Source: Novilysobacter_A longmucuonensis (GTDB lineage Bacteria; Pseudomonadota; Gammaproteobacteria; Xanthomonadales; Xanthomonadaceae). From it: a DNA stretch of 64,000 bases. Location of the stretch: the NCBI RefSeq assembly GCF_046600735.1, contig NZ_JBJMAW010000008.1:62001-126000 (forward strand), read 5' to 3'. The notes under the pieces were generated by a model, which saw only the letters and a program-made list of their open reading frames with translations, had not been told where the DNA came from and made no database searches. Each line of letters opens with the position of its first letter. Position 1 is the stretch's first letter. The position numbers and the translations under genes are program-made. Positions 1-7,662 of this stretch are shown in pieces.

Positions 1-122
1 TGCGAATAGGTGACGCTGGTCGGGGCCTGGCCCGCGGTGCGTGGACCGAACGCCTGGAACACCACCATCAGCACGACGGCGACGATCACCCAGAGCAGCA
101 GATTCTTGGCCAAGTCATTCAT
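1..122 (-). CDS. ftsH: FtsH AAA+ membrane protease, N-terminal fragment cut by window edge
   Basis: Only the first 40 codons are inside the window. The translation begins MNDLAKNLLLWVIVAVVL and contains one hydrophobic segment (about residues 7-24), then a polar stretch with FGPRTAGQ. This matches the N-terminal inner-membrane anchor of FtsH, the ATP-dependent zinc protease that degrades membrane and regulatory proteins. The AAA and protease domains lie outside, so the call rests on this short anchor and on context: rlmE lies directly upstream on the same strand with yhbY divergent, the classical yhbY/rlmE-ftsH arrangement. An alternative start at 118 is out of frame. Confidence 0.82.
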   Translation of the reverse strand, partial: MNDLAKNLLLWVIVAVVLMVVFQAFGPRTAGQAPTSVTYS

Positions 123-221
123 TGAAAATATCCGTGGGCCCTGGGGCCGAAAACCGTTTGTCCGCGAAGGACGCAAAAACAGCAAAAAAACAACAACGCG
201 AAAAACCGAAAACCGAAAAAC
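123..221. repeat. A-rich rlmE/ftsH spacer with GAAAAACC reiterations
   Basis: The spacer holds a tract of reiterated short A-rich units (AAAAACCGAAAACCGAAAAACC-like, 203-222) preceded by a run with CCGCGAAGGACGC. Similar G/A-rich reiterations occur at 1257-1290, 4870-4915, 17581-17636 and 36467-36490, suggesting a dispersed low-complexity family. No promoter for ftsH could be assigned. Confidence 0.5.
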
Positions 222-875
222 CTAGAACTGCTTCATCGTCGCCCGCCGGCCCTGGGCCAGCGCGTAGACCTCCGGGGAGCGCTTGCGCGAGGCCGCCGGC
301 TTGCGGATCGACACCTTCGCATAGCGACGGCGCAACTGCTTGACGTACTCGTCGAAACCCACGCCCTGGAACAGCTTGATCAGCAGGCTGCCGTCGACGC
401 GCAGGTGCCGGTCGGCGAACTCCATCGCCAGCTCGGCCAGGTACAGCGCCCGCGGCATGTCCACCGCGTCCACACCGCTCTTATTGGGGGCCATGTCCGA
501 CAGTACAAGGTCCATCGGCTTGCCGCCGAGCGTCGCCTCCAGGGCCGATAGGACCGCATCCTCCCTGAAATCCCCATGAAGGAACTCCACGCCGGCCAGC
601 GGCGGCATCTCCAGGATGTCCAGCGCGATCACGCGCCCGGGGTGGGCCTGGTCGAGCCCGCCGAGCTCCTGCCGCACCCACTGCGACCAGCCGCCCGGCG
701 CAGCGCCCAGGTCGACCACCACCATGCCCGGCTTGAGCAGCCGGTCGCGCTCGACCAGTTCCTCCAACTTGTAGGCGGCACGCGAACGCAGGCCTTCGGC
801 CTTCGCCTTCTTCACGAAGGGATCGGAAAAGTGTTCCTTGAGCCAGCGTTGGCTACTCTTGCTGCGCGTCGCCAT
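222..875 (-). CDS. rlmE: 23S rRNA (uridine-2'-O-)-methyltransferase RlmE (FtsJ/RrmJ)
   Basis: 217 aa from the chosen start; family members are about 210 aa. RlmE 2'-O-methylates U2552 in the peptidyl-transferase A-loop. Visible: SAM motif VVDLGAAPGGWSQW, catalytic Asp in LSDMAPNKSGVD, catalytic Lys in LLIKLFQGVGF, and terminal S-R-K-R-S-P-E-V-Y. The reading frame stays open back to 956, but that extension overlaps the divergent yhbY start and adds low-complexity residues with no family counterpart, so ATG 875 (MATRSKSSQRW) is preferred. ftsH follows after a 99-bp gap containing A-rich repeat sequence. Confidence 0.96.
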   Translation of the reverse strand: MATRSKSSQRWLKEHFSDPFVKKAKAEGLRSRAAYKLEELVERDRLLKPGMVVVDLGAAPGGWSQWVRQELGGLDQAHPGRVIALDILEMPPLAGVEFLHGDFREDAVLSALEATLGGKPMDLVLSDMAPNKSGVDAVDMPRALYLAELAMEFADRHLRVDGSLLIKLFQGVGFDEYVKQLRRRYAKVSIRKPAASRKRSPEVYALAQGRRATMKQF

Positions 876-949
876 GGGCGTGAGCGGGCCTGGATGGACG
901 GTCGGCCATGATACCCTGCGCGCCTGTCCAGACTTGCTCGCCCGACCCG

Positions 950-1252
950 ATGCCAACCTTGCTGAATGCCGCCCAGACCCGTTTCCTGCGCGGCCAGGCG
1001 CACGACCTGAACGCCATGCTGCAGGTCGGCGGCAAGGGCATCACCGATGCGCTGATCGCCGAGATCGACCTCGCGCTGGAGCAGCACGAGCTGATCAAGA
1101 TCAAGGTCGCCGCGGCCGATCGCGAAGCCCGCCAGGCGATGATCGCCGAACTCGCCGAACGCACCGATGCGGCACTGGTGCAGCGGATCGGCCATACGGC
1201 AGTGCTGTACCGGCCCAGCCAGGACAAGCGGCAGATCGTGCTGCCGCGCTGA
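950..1252 (+). CDS. yhbY: YhbY-family RNA-binding protein (CRM domain, ribosome assembly factor)
   Basis: 100 aa, the normal length for bacterial YhbY. It consists of one CRM (CRS1-YhbY) domain, which binds RNA and associates with pre-50S particles. Visible are the GGKGITDALIAEID region, corresponding to the family's conserved GxxG loop area, and the basic KIKVAAADREAR segment. The frame is open from 908, but ATG 950 (MPTLLNAAQTRFLRG) matches the usual N-terminus. It is divergent from rlmE; the starts are only 74 bp apart, so their promoters must share that gap. Confidence 0.93.
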   Translation: MPTLLNAAQTRFLRGQAHDLNAMLQVGGKGITDALIAEIDLALEQHELIKIKVAAADREARQAMIAELAERTDAALVQRIGHTAVLYRPSQDKRQIVLPR

Positions 1253-1364
1253 ACGGGGGGAACGGAAAACGGTAAATAGTGAATGGTAAAGGCACCGGTT
1301 CCCGGTGACCTGCCGGTGTTCGCTTCTACCATTCGTTGTTCACGGTTCACCATTCATCGCCTAC

Positions 1365-1733
1365 ATGCAACTCACGCTTGAAAACCCTGAACATGAATAC
1401 GTGCTGCGTGGCGCTGATGGCGAGGCTGCGCGAGTCAATGAGCGGCGGCTGACTGCCAGCTTCGTGTTGACGCCCACCACCCTGGTCGAGAGCTGGCCGG
1501 TGACCGATGCGCGGACGCTGGCAGCCGAGCAATTGCAGCCATTGCTGGACCTCGACCCCGAGGTGATCCTGCTCGGTACCGGCGCGCGCCAGGTGTTCCC
1601 GCCGGCTGCGGTGATGGCGGCCTGTCTGGGCCGCGGGATAGGCATCGAGATCATGACCAACGCCGCCGCGGCCCGCACGTTCAACGTGCTGGCCGGCGAG
1701 GAGCGGCGGGTGGTGGCCGGGTTCATCCTGTAG
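1365..1733 (+). CDS. Mth938-like / DUF498 domain protein
   Basis: 122 aa small cytoplasmic protein of the Mth938-like (DUF498/NDUFAF3-like) family. Typical features are the strand run, PEVILLGTGARQVFPP in the middle, and the C-terminal TNAAAARTFNVLAGEERRV block. Its bacterial role is not established; the mitochondrial homologue is a complex I assembly factor. ATG 1365 (MQLTLENPEHEY) is preferred over the open frame from 1305. The TAG stop (1731-1733) lies inside a TGTAGGGCGGG palindrome shared with the 3' end of nlpD. Confidence 0.85.
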   Translation: MQLTLENPEHEYVLRGADGEAARVNERRLTASFVLTPTTLVESWPVTDARTLAAEQLQPLLDLDPEVILLGTGARQVFPPAAVMAACLGRGIGIEIMTNAAAARTFNVLAGEERRVVAGFIL

Positions 1734-1794
1734 GGCGGGTCCTGGCCCGCCGCACGTCGCCGCGCCAGGAAGGCGGGTTGAAACCCGCCCTACT
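1729..1794. repeat. Inverted pair of TGTAGGGCGGG palindromes between two convergent genes
   Basis: Two facing copies of a GGCGGGTTGAAACCCGCC-type hairpin headed by GTAG. The left head gives the TAG stop of the Mth938-like gene (1731-1733) and the right one gives the TAG stop of nlpD (1790-1792). The pair could fold into a cruciform or act as a bidirectional terminator-like structure, but there is no T-tract. A third half-copy lies at 15157-15178. Confidence 0.8.
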
Positions 1795-2548
1795 GCTTCG
1801 GCAGGTACCGCAACGGATCGACCGGCTTGCCGTTGTAGCGCACCTCGAAGTGCAGCATGTCGCGGGCGGCGCCGCTGCGGCCGAGTTCGGCGATCTGTTC
1901 GCCGGTCTTGACCACCTGGCCTTCGTTGACCAGCCGGTTGCGGTTGTGGCCGTAGGCCGACAGCCACTCCTCGCTGTGCTTGATGATGATCAGCTCGCCG
2001 TAGCCGACCAGGCCCGAGCCGGAATACACCACCACGCCGCCGGCCGCGGCGCTGACCGGAGCACCGCCGCTGCCGCCGATGTCGATGCCCTGCTTGGTCG
2101 GGTCGCCGGCGGTGAACCGGTTCAGCAACTGTCCGTCCGCCGGCCAGCGCCATGCGATTCCGCTGTCGGCCGGCGCCGCGGCCGAAACCGGCGGGCTTGA
2201 CGGTTGGCGGCTGGCAGCAGGCGGTCTCGCCGATGGCGCGGCCGGCCGGGTGGCACCGGCGCTGCGCGAGCCGGAGCCCGGGTACAGGCGCAGGCGCTGG
2301 CCGGGATAGATCGTGTACGGCGGCGGGACGCCGTTCCACGCCGCCAGGTCGCGCGCCGCGATGCCGTTGTCGGTCGCGATGCGATACAGCGTGTCGCCGC
2401 GCTGCACCACGATGGTGGCACCGTGTCTGGCCGCCGACCGGCCTTCCCGGACCACGGTGCTGGAACAGGCTGCGAGCGCAAGCGCCACGCCAGCCGACAT
2501 CAGGATGCGGGCGATGGTCTTGCCCGTCGGGGTCATCGTCTTGGTCAT
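1790..2548 (-). CDS. nlpD: NlpD-like lipoprotein, LysM plus degenerate M23 (murein amidase activator)
   Basis: 252 aa from ATG 2548. The signal sequence ends in a lipobox, ALAAC (Cys28), followed by a LysM domain (about 46-88, RGDTLYRIATDNG), a Pro/Ala/Ser-rich linker (90-135) and an M23 fold (about 145-250). As in E. coli NlpD, the metal site is incomplete: KQGIDIGG lacks the first His, and the last motif reads LHFEVRYNG rather than HxH. This fits an activator of an N-acetylmuramyl-L-alanine amidase, not an active endopeptidase (family knowledge plus inference). It is last in a surE-pcm-exoD-nlpD run. rpoS, which follows nlpD in many gammaproteobacteria, is not there. Confidence 0.93.
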   Translation of the reverse strand: MTKTMTPTGKTIARILMSAGVALALAACSSTVVREGRSAARHGATIVVQRGDTLYRIATDNGIAARDLAAWNGVPPPYTIYPGQRLRLYPGSGSRSAGATRPAAPSARPPAASRQPSSPPVSAAAPADSGIAWRWPADGQLLNRFTAGDPTKQGIDIGGSGGAPVSAAAGGVVVYSGSGLVGYGELIIIKHSEEWLSAYGHNRNRLVNEGQVVKTGEQIAELGRSGAARDMLHFEVRYNGKPVDPLRYLPKQ

Positions 2549-2627
2549 GCGCCTTGTTGTGTCCTCCAGATCAGCCGGGGCGACGTGGCCGACGCATCGA
2601 TGGCGCCGGGCACCGGCGGTGAGCCGC

Positions 2628-3287
2628 TCAACTCGAGAGCCGCTGGAACAGCTCGTGCGCGGCGACACTGCCGCCGCCGATCAGGATACCGAAGTAGATG
2701 ATCGTGCCGACGTTCGCCAGATGGCCCAGCAGCATCGCCCCGCCGTCCCGCTGGATCAGGCCCACAGCGTAGAACAGCAGCGCCAGTGCCGGCAGCGTGT
2801 TGCTGAACGGCACGAATCCGAACGGCGCCATCAGCAGCACGGCGGCCAGGATGAATGCCAGATTGTTGAGCAGGTCCTGCGCGCGTCCTTCGGCGAACAG
2901 GCGCAACCGATGCGGTCGGCTGATCTTCTCCAGGCGCCGTACCCAGACCATGCCGCCAGCCAGGCCGGGGCGCAGCTTGTCGGCCGGCAGCGCCTTGTGC
3001 CTGAGTCTCGCCGGGAGCCACAACGGCCGGCCGATCAGGCGACTGATGCCGACCAGCAGGATCGCCGCCCCGAACACCGTGCTGACGCCGGGGATCGACA
3101 CCGGGATCAGGAACACCAGGGTCAGCAGCATGGTCAGCAGCAGCAGGCCCTCGCCGCCGAACACGTCGAGCAGTTCCCCCAGGGTTAGCTTGTCGCCGGG
3201 CAGGTCGCGGATGATCTTGGCGAGTTGCTCGCCCAGTGCAGCCGCCTGGGGATCGTGCGCGTCGCGTCGGTTGTCCGGCCCGGCCAT
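2628..3287 (-). CDS. ExoD-family integral membrane protein (exopolysaccharide synthesis protein)
   Basis: 219 aa. The N-terminal 40 residues resemble the ExoD family helix (KLTLGELLDVFGGEGLLLL), followed by several hydrophobic segments including FLIPVSIPGVSTVFG and the conserved GRPLWLPARLR; a second membrane block spans about 140-200. The ExoD family was named in rhizobia, where it affects exopolysaccharide and alkali tolerance; the molecular activity is unknown. The start is 5 bp after pcm, so it is inserted between pcm and nlpD in the operon and probably co-transcribed. Confidence 0.85.
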   Translation of the reverse strand: MAGPDNRRDAHDPQAAALGEQLAKIIRDLPGDKLTLGELLDVFGGEGLLLLTMLLTLVFLIPVSIPGVSTVFGAAILLVGISRLIGRPLWLPARLRHKALPADKLRPGLAGGMVWVRRLEKISRPHRLRLFAEGRAQDLLNNLAFILAAVLLMAPFGFVPFSNTLPALALLFYAVGLIQRDGGAMLLGHLANVGTIIYFGILIGGGSVAAHELFQRLSS

Positions 3288-3292
3288 GGCGC

Positions 3293-3985
3293 TCAGTCGA
3301 TCAGGCCGGACAGCAACGGCACGAACACCACCGGCGCCAGCGACTCCTGGCTGATCCGGCCATCGGCGTCCTTGCGCAGCCGGAGCAGCGACTGCGACGA
3401 GGCCCCCCCGACCGGCGCGATCAGGATGCCGCCCGGCGCCAGTTGCGCGGTCAGCGCCTCGACCAGTGCCGGCGCCGCGGCGGTGACCAGGATCGCGTCG
3501 AACGGGCCGTTCTCGGGCCAGCCGATGCGGCCGTCGTCGTGCTTGCTGCGCACGTTCAGGCCGAGCTGGCGGAAGCGCTTGCGCGCGGTGCGCAGCAGCT
3601 CGCCGATGCGCTCGACGGTGTGCACTTCCAGCCCGAGCGCCGCCAGCACCGCGGCTTGGTAGCCCGAGCCGGTGCCGATCTCCAGCACCCGGCTCGGCGC
3701 CGCCTGGCCCGGCTGCGGCTCCAGCAGCGCCTGGGTCATCTTGGCCACCACCCAGGGTTGCGAGATGGTCTGGCCGTGGCCGATCGGCAGTGCGGTGTCC
3801 TCGTAGGCGCGCGTGGCCAGCGCCTCGTCGACGAACAGGTGCCGCGGGATGGTGCGGATCGCGTTGAGCACGCGCTCGTCGGTGATGTCGTTGCTGCGCA
3901 GGCGCTCGACCAGGCGGTCGCGCACGCGCTGGGAGGTCATTCCCGAGCCGATCGCTTCTGGCTGCAGCCGCAAGCGCACGCTCAC
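3293..3985 (-). CDS. pcm: Protein-L-isoaspartate O-methyltransferase
   Basis: 230 aa, SAM-dependent repair enzyme that methylates L-isoaspartyl residues in damaged proteins. SAM motif I is VLEIGTGSGYQAA, with GHGQTISQPW upstream and the post-motif region ILVTAAAPALVE. The GTG at 3985 is preferred: it overlaps the surE stop by 4 bp (GTGA), and the resulting N-terminus VSVRLRLQPE lines up with the N-terminus I recall for xanthomonad Pcm proteins. ATG 3940 (MTSQRVRD) would give 215 aa and is the alternative. The overlap implies translational coupling to surE. Confidence 0.94.
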   Translation of the reverse strand: MSVRLRLQPEAIGSGMTSQRVRDRLVERLRSNDITDERVLNAIRTIPRHLFVDEALATRAYEDTALPIGHGQTISQPWVVAKMTQALLEPQPGQAAPSRVLEIGTGSGYQAAVLAALGLEVHTVERIGELLRTARKRFRQLGLNVRSKHDDGRIGWPENGPFDAILVTAAAPALVEALTAQLAPGGILIAPVGGASSQSLLRLRKDADGRISQESLAPVVFVPLLSGLID

Positions 3986-4791
3986 TGGGAAGGCTCCGGC
4001 GTGGAGGCCTGCGACGCCGCCGGCTCCAGCGACGCCGCCAGGCCGCCGACCCAGCTGGCGACCTGTTCCAGCGCCTGGTAGCGGGTCAGGTCGACCAAGA
4101 TCGGGCTGATCGAGATATGCCGGCCGCGGATCGCGTTGAAGTCGGTGCCCGGCCCGGCGTCCTGCTCGGGTCCGGCCGCGCCGATCCACCACCACTGGCG
4201 GCCACGCGGGTCGGTCTGCGGCACGCAGGCCTCGGCGCGGTGCCGGTTGCCCAGACGGGTGACCTCGAAGCCGGCGATCTCGTCCCACGGCAGGTCGGGC
4301 ACGTTGACGTTGAGGATGGTGTCGGCCGGCAGGGGATCGGTCTTGAGCCGGGCGATGATCTGCACCGCGGCGCGCGCGGCGGTGTCGTAGTGCCGGCCGA
4401 CGTGGTCGCTGGTGACCAGCGACATCGCGATCGCCGGCAAGCCGAGGAAGCGCCCTTCCATCGCCGCGGCGACGGTGCCCGAATAGATCACGTCGTCGCC
4501 GAGGTTGGCGGTGTTGTTGATGCCGGACACGACGATGTCCGGCTCGGCCTCCAGCATGCCGGTGATCGCCACGTGGACGCTGTCGGTCGGGGTGCCGAAC
4601 ACGCGCCAGGTCGTCGCGTCCTGCTGGACCACGCGGATCGGCATGTCGAGCGTGAGCGAATTGCTGGCGCCGGAGCGGTCGCGGTCGGGCGCGACCATCA
4701 ACACCTCGTGGCCGGCGGCACGCAGCCCCTCGGCGAGGGCCTGGATGCCGGGGGCGTCGACACCGTCATCATTGCTTACCAGGACTCGCAT
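3982..4791 (-). CDS. surE: 5'/3'-nucleotidase SurE
   Basis: 269 aa metal-dependent nucleoside monophosphate phosphatase. The signature N-terminus MRVLVSNDDGVDAPGI gives the metal-binding Asp pair; RDRSGASNSLTL and VVSGINNTANLGDDVIYSGT supply further conserved metal/substrate residues. The length is typical. It heads the surE-pcm-exoD-nlpD operon and is divergent from the Smr-domain gene, with a 249-bp gap that contains repeats (see 4870-4977). Confidence 0.97.
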   Translation of the reverse strand: MRVLVSNDDGVDAPGIQALAEGLRAAGHEVLMVAPDRDRSGASNSLTLDMPIRVVQQDATTWRVFGTPTDSVHVAITGMLEAEPDIVVSGINNTANLGDDVIYSGTVAAAMEGRFLGLPAIAMSLVTSDHVGRHYDTAARAAVQIIARLKTDPLPADTILNVNVPDLPWDEIAGFEVTRLGNRHRAEACVPQTDPRGRQWWWIGAAGPEQDAGPGTDFNAIRGRHISISPILVDLTRYQALEQVASWVGGLAASLEPAASQASTPEPSQ

Positions 4792-4869
4792 GGACTCTCT
4801 TGCTGGAAGGACGCCTGCGCGGATGGCGCGGCGCAGTGGGGGCCATGATAGCTCACACGTTTTGTAGGC

Positions 4870-4977
4870 CGGGAATGGAAAGACGGAATGAGAAGCGGAA
4901 ACGGGGAACGGTTGCTCGGCATGCCGGCGGACCTGCGAAGCCCCAAAAGCCGGTCATCCCGCGAAGGCGGGGATGAC
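4870..4977. repeat. G/A-rich reiterations and a GTCATCCCGC hairpin in the surE/smr gap
   Basis: 4870-4915 is a G/A-rich run with reiterated GGAA/CGGAA units. At 4953-4977 there is an almost perfect hairpin (GTCATCCCGC, loop GAAG, GCGGGGATGAC). Related hairpins lie at 10258-10279 and 47265-47275. Promoters for the two divergent genes must be here, but no convincing -35/-10 pair is visible. Confidence 0.6.
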
Positions 4978-5040
4978 GGCAGAAAAAACGAAAGCGGGAA
5001 GGCACGTTCCGGCCCGATTTCCAGCTGCTAGTCTCGCCGC

Positions 5041-5604
5041 ATGTCCCCCGACGACCACGACGACGATAACGACGCGGCGCTGTTTCGCGATGCGATCGGC
5101 CCGGTGCGCCGGCTGCCAGAGGCCACGCCGCCGCCGTCACCGCCGAAACCACGCCCGCGCGCGCGCATGGCCGAGCGCGACGAGCGCGAGGCGCGGGACG
5201 AATTTCGCCGCGGCCTGGAAGTGAGTCTGTTGGACGCCGGCGACGCGCTGAGCTATCGCCGTGATGCATTGCCGCCACGCACCTTCCAGCGGCTCAAGCG
5301 CGGCGAGATCGCGGTCCAGGACGAGCTCGACCTGCACGGCGCCGATGCGCGCGACGCCGAGTCACTGCTGCGCGGCTTCGTCGCCGACGCGCACTACCGC
5401 GGGTTGGGCTGCGTGCGCGTCATACACGGCAAGGGCCTGCACGGCGAGACGCTGTTCGGCAGTCGCGGCGCGCCGGTGCTGAAGAACCTGGCCGATCGCC
5501 TCCTGCGCCAGCGCGCGGACGTGCTGGCGTTCCATTCCGCGCCGCTGGCGCAAGGTGGCACCGGCGCGGTGCTGGTGTTGCTCGCGCCGCCGAAGCGGCG
5601 CTGA
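5041..5604 (+). CDS. Smr-domain protein (SmrB/YfcN-type, putative RNA nuclease)
   Basis: 187 aa. The N-terminal third is acidic and then Pro/Arg-rich (PPPSPPKPRPRAR), followed by a linker helix and a C-terminal Smr domain (about 100-180) with the hallmark LDLHG and HGKGLHG motifs. Members of this group cleave mRNA at stalled ribosomes or act as nicking nucleases, so an RNA/DNA nuclease role is inferred from the family. It is convergent with the small lipoprotein gene; the stops are 5 bp apart. Confidence 0.9.
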   Translation: MSPDDHDDDNDAALFRDAIGPVRRLPEATPPPSPPKPRPRARMAERDEREARDEFRRGLEVSLLDAGDALSYRRDALPPRTFQRLKRGEIAVQDELDLHGADARDAESLLRGFVADAHYRGLGCVRVIHGKGLHGETLFGSRGAPVLKNLADRLLRQRADVLAFHSAPLAQGGTGAVLVLLAPPKRR

Positions 5605-5609
5605 GCGGG

Positions 5610-5849
5610 TCAGTCGTCGACCTGCGCGACCGTCTGCCGGCTGCGCGGCAGGTTGACCCAGGTCACGTCGACGCCACGGCGCCGGGCGACCCGCTCGACC
5701 TTGTCCATGTAAGCGCGATCGGCATCGCTGAGCCAGGCGTCGCTGACCGGTGCCGGCGGCGTGTAGCTGGACCGCTCGTCCATGCTGGTGCAGGCCGCTA
5801 GGCCGAGGATCGGAAGCGCAAGAACCGCAATGCGTAGCTTGTCATTCAT
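5610..5849 (-). CDS. Small lipoprotein, function unknown
   Basis: 79 aa from ATG 5849 (MNDKLRIAVLALPILGLAACTS). A clear signal peptide with lipobox GLAAC (Cys20) is followed by a polar tail containing DRAYMDKVERVARRRGVDVTWV, whose last part resembles a conserved tail seen in small lipoproteins of this family of bacteria. No catalytic motif. The open frame continues upstream to 5999 but codes for low-quality sequence. It lies downstream of truD with a 162-bp gap. Confidence 0.8.
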   Translation of the reverse strand: MNDKLRIAVLALPILGLAACTSMDERSSYTPPAPVSDAWLSDADRAYMDKVERVARRRGVDVTWVNLPRSRQTVAQVDD

Positions 5850-6011
5850 GACGGCATCTCCGGGGACCGGTGCTGCACTCGCACCGAAAACGCCCGGCCC
5901 ATACCGGGCGTACTTCTTGCTTATACGCCGCCGACATGCCATGACCAGTGCCACGCGTCGGCTCCCGACGAACGGTCGTGAGGGCCCGGCCTGCAGCAAG
6001 CCGCCGGCCGG

Positions 6012-7070
6012 TCAGGCGCGTGCGGCGTCGCAGACCTCACCCAGCTCGGCCAGCACCGCGGTCGCATAGGTCCCGGCGGGCAGGGTGAAGGCAAGCTCCA
6101 GCGCGGCGGCGTCGAGCCAGCGCCAGGCCAGGTCGCCCGGTCGCAGCCGCAAGGATCGCCGCTCCTGGGCCAGCCCCGCCTTCTCCAGCCCGGCGCACAG
6201 CGATCCGGCGGTCTCCCCCGACAGCGCCAAGCGCTCCAGTTCGGCCACAGCCGCGCCGCTGCGCAGCTCGCCGCGGCCCCATAGCGGCCCGGTCGGATGG
6301 ATGTCGAATCCCGCCAGCCGCTGCGCCAGCGTGTCGCTGAACGGTTCAGGGCCGAACACGCTGCGACTGCCCTCCAGCATCCAGACCTCGCCGTCCAGCG
6401 CCTGGTTCCAGTGACCGGCCGACACGCGCGCGGCGAGCACGCGGTTGAACAGTTCCGACCGCGCCGCCGACAGCAGCATGCCGCGTTGCTCGCGCCGCAT
6501 GCGGCGACCGGCGAACATCGCCAGGGCGCCGGCGATGTTGGCGCCGTCGCGGCCGAAACGCTGCTGGCCAAAGTAGTTCGGCACGCCCTGCTCGGCCACC
6601 GCGCGCAACCGGGCCTCGATGGCGTCGCGCTCGCCGCGCACCTCACGCAACACGAGCACGAAGCGGTTGCCGAGCAACGCGCCGCGCGGCAGCTTTTTCG
6701 CATGCCAGGTGCTGTGCAGCACCCGCAGGCGCTCGTCGGGCGAGGTCTCCTCCTGCAGCGTCGCCAGGTCCGGCGCGATGCGTCTTGGCAGGTGCACGCT
6801 GAAACGCTGGCGGGTGACCGCATGGCGGTCCTTGAGGCCGGCGTAGCCGATCGCGACCTCGCCGATCCCGGCCCATTGCGCGATCCGACTGGCGGCGAAG
6901 GCGGTGTTGATGCCGCGCTTTTCTATCGTCAGCAGCAGGTGCTCGCCGCTGCCACTGGCCTCGAAGGCCGGCAGCTCCTCGACCAGGAAGTCCTCCGGCG
7001 TGGTGCGGATGAGCGCGGCGAGCACCGGTCCGCCGGCGGCACGCGGCAGCGTCGGGGCCGCTGGGCTCAT
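6012..7070 (-). CDS. truD: tRNA pseudouridine(13) synthase TruD
   Basis: 352 aa, typical length. Converts U13 of tRNA-Glu to pseudouridine. The catalytic Asp is in GYAGLKDRHAVTRQ (Asp81, like Asp80 of E. coli TruD). Other conserved blocks are the N-terminal TPEDFLVEELP, the FGQQRFGRDG motif and the inserted TRUD domain after it. The ATG overlaps the ispF stop by 4 bp, so translation is probably coupled to ispF. Confidence 0.97.
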   Translation of the reverse strand: MSPAAPTLPRAAGGPVLAALIRTTPEDFLVEELPAFEASGSGEHLLLTIEKRGINTAFAASRIAQWAGIGEVAIGYAGLKDRHAVTRQRFSVHLPRRIAPDLATLQEETSPDERLRVLHSTWHAKKLPRGALLGNRFVLVLREVRGERDAIEARLRAVAEQGVPNYFGQQRFGRDGANIAGALAMFAGRRMRREQRGMLLSAARSELFNRVLAARVSAGHWNQALDGEVWMLEGSRSVFGPEPFSDTLAQRLAGFDIHPTGPLWGRGELRSGAAVAELERLALSGETAGSLCAGLEKAGLAQERRSLRLRPGDLAWRWLDAAALELAFTLPAGTYATAVLAELGEVCDAARA

Positions 7071-7546
7071 GCGCGGACCAGCAGGCAGACCGCCATCGCC
7101 GCGATGCCCTCGCCGCGGCCGGTGAAGCCGAGGCGCTCGCTGGTGGTCGCCTTGATGCTGAGCGCATCGAGCGCCACGCCCAGATCGCTTGCCAGCACTT
7201 CGCGCATCGCCGGCGCATGCGGTGCGACCTTGGGCCGCTCGCAGACCACGGTGATGTCGGCATTGCCGACGCGCCAGCCACGTTCGGAAACCAGCCCCGT
7301 GCAGTGGCGCAGGAACGCACGGCTGTCGGCGCCCTGCCAGCGCGCATCGCCAGGCGGGAAGTGCTGGCCGATGTCACCCAGCGCCAGCGCACCGAGCATG
7401 GCATCGCATAACGCGTGGATGACCACGTCGCCGTCGGAGTGCGCCACGATGCCGCGCGAATGCGGCACCCGCACACCGCCGAGCATGAGGTGGTCGCCGT
7501 CGCCGAACGCATGCACGTCGAAGCCCTGGCCGATGCGGATGTTCAT
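7067..7546 (-). CDS. ispF: 2-C-methyl-D-erythritol 2,4-cyclodiphosphate synthase
   Basis: 159 aa, normal size. Fifth step of the MEP isoprenoid pathway, making MEcPP with release of CMP. The zinc ligands Asp10 and His12 are in GFDVHAF; other conserved blocks are IVAHSDGDVVIHALCDA and the C-terminal IKATTSERLGFTGRGEG. It lies between ispD and truD as in many gammaproteobacteria, but is separated from ispD by a 111-bp gap filled with a palindrome pair. Confidence 0.97.
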   Translation of the reverse strand: MNIRIGQGFDVHAFGDGDHLMLGGVRVPHSRGIVAHSDGDVVIHALCDAMLGALALGDIGQHFPPGDARWQGADSRAFLRHCTGLVSERGWRVGNADITVVCERPKVAPHAPAMREVLASDLGVALDALSIKATTSERLGFTGRGEGIAAMAVCLLVRA

Positions 7547-7584
7547 GTATCGAGTTCCATAGTCACTTCCAGCTTGCGATCCAT

Positions 7585-7662
7585 TGTAGGAGCGGCTTCA
7601 GCCTCGATCGGACACCTGGGCGCTCGTGCCGGTTCTGGTTCGCGGCTGAAGCCGCTCCTACA
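7585..7662. repeat. Inverted pair of TGTAGGAGC palindromes overlapping the ispD 3' end
   Basis: Two facing copies of the GTAG-headed palindrome (7585-7607 and 7640-7662; stem GCGGCT-TCAG-like). The right copy runs into ispD and supplies its TAG stop (7658-7660). The arrangement is of REPIN type: two REP-like halves in opposite orientation about 30 bp apart. It sits between co-directional ispD and ispF, so it would be transcribed as a large hairpin. Confidence 0.85.

Noticed and set aside
876..956. N-terminal extension of rlmE
   Set aside because: It would overlap the divergent yhbY start and encodes low-complexity residues; the family length agrees with ATG 875.
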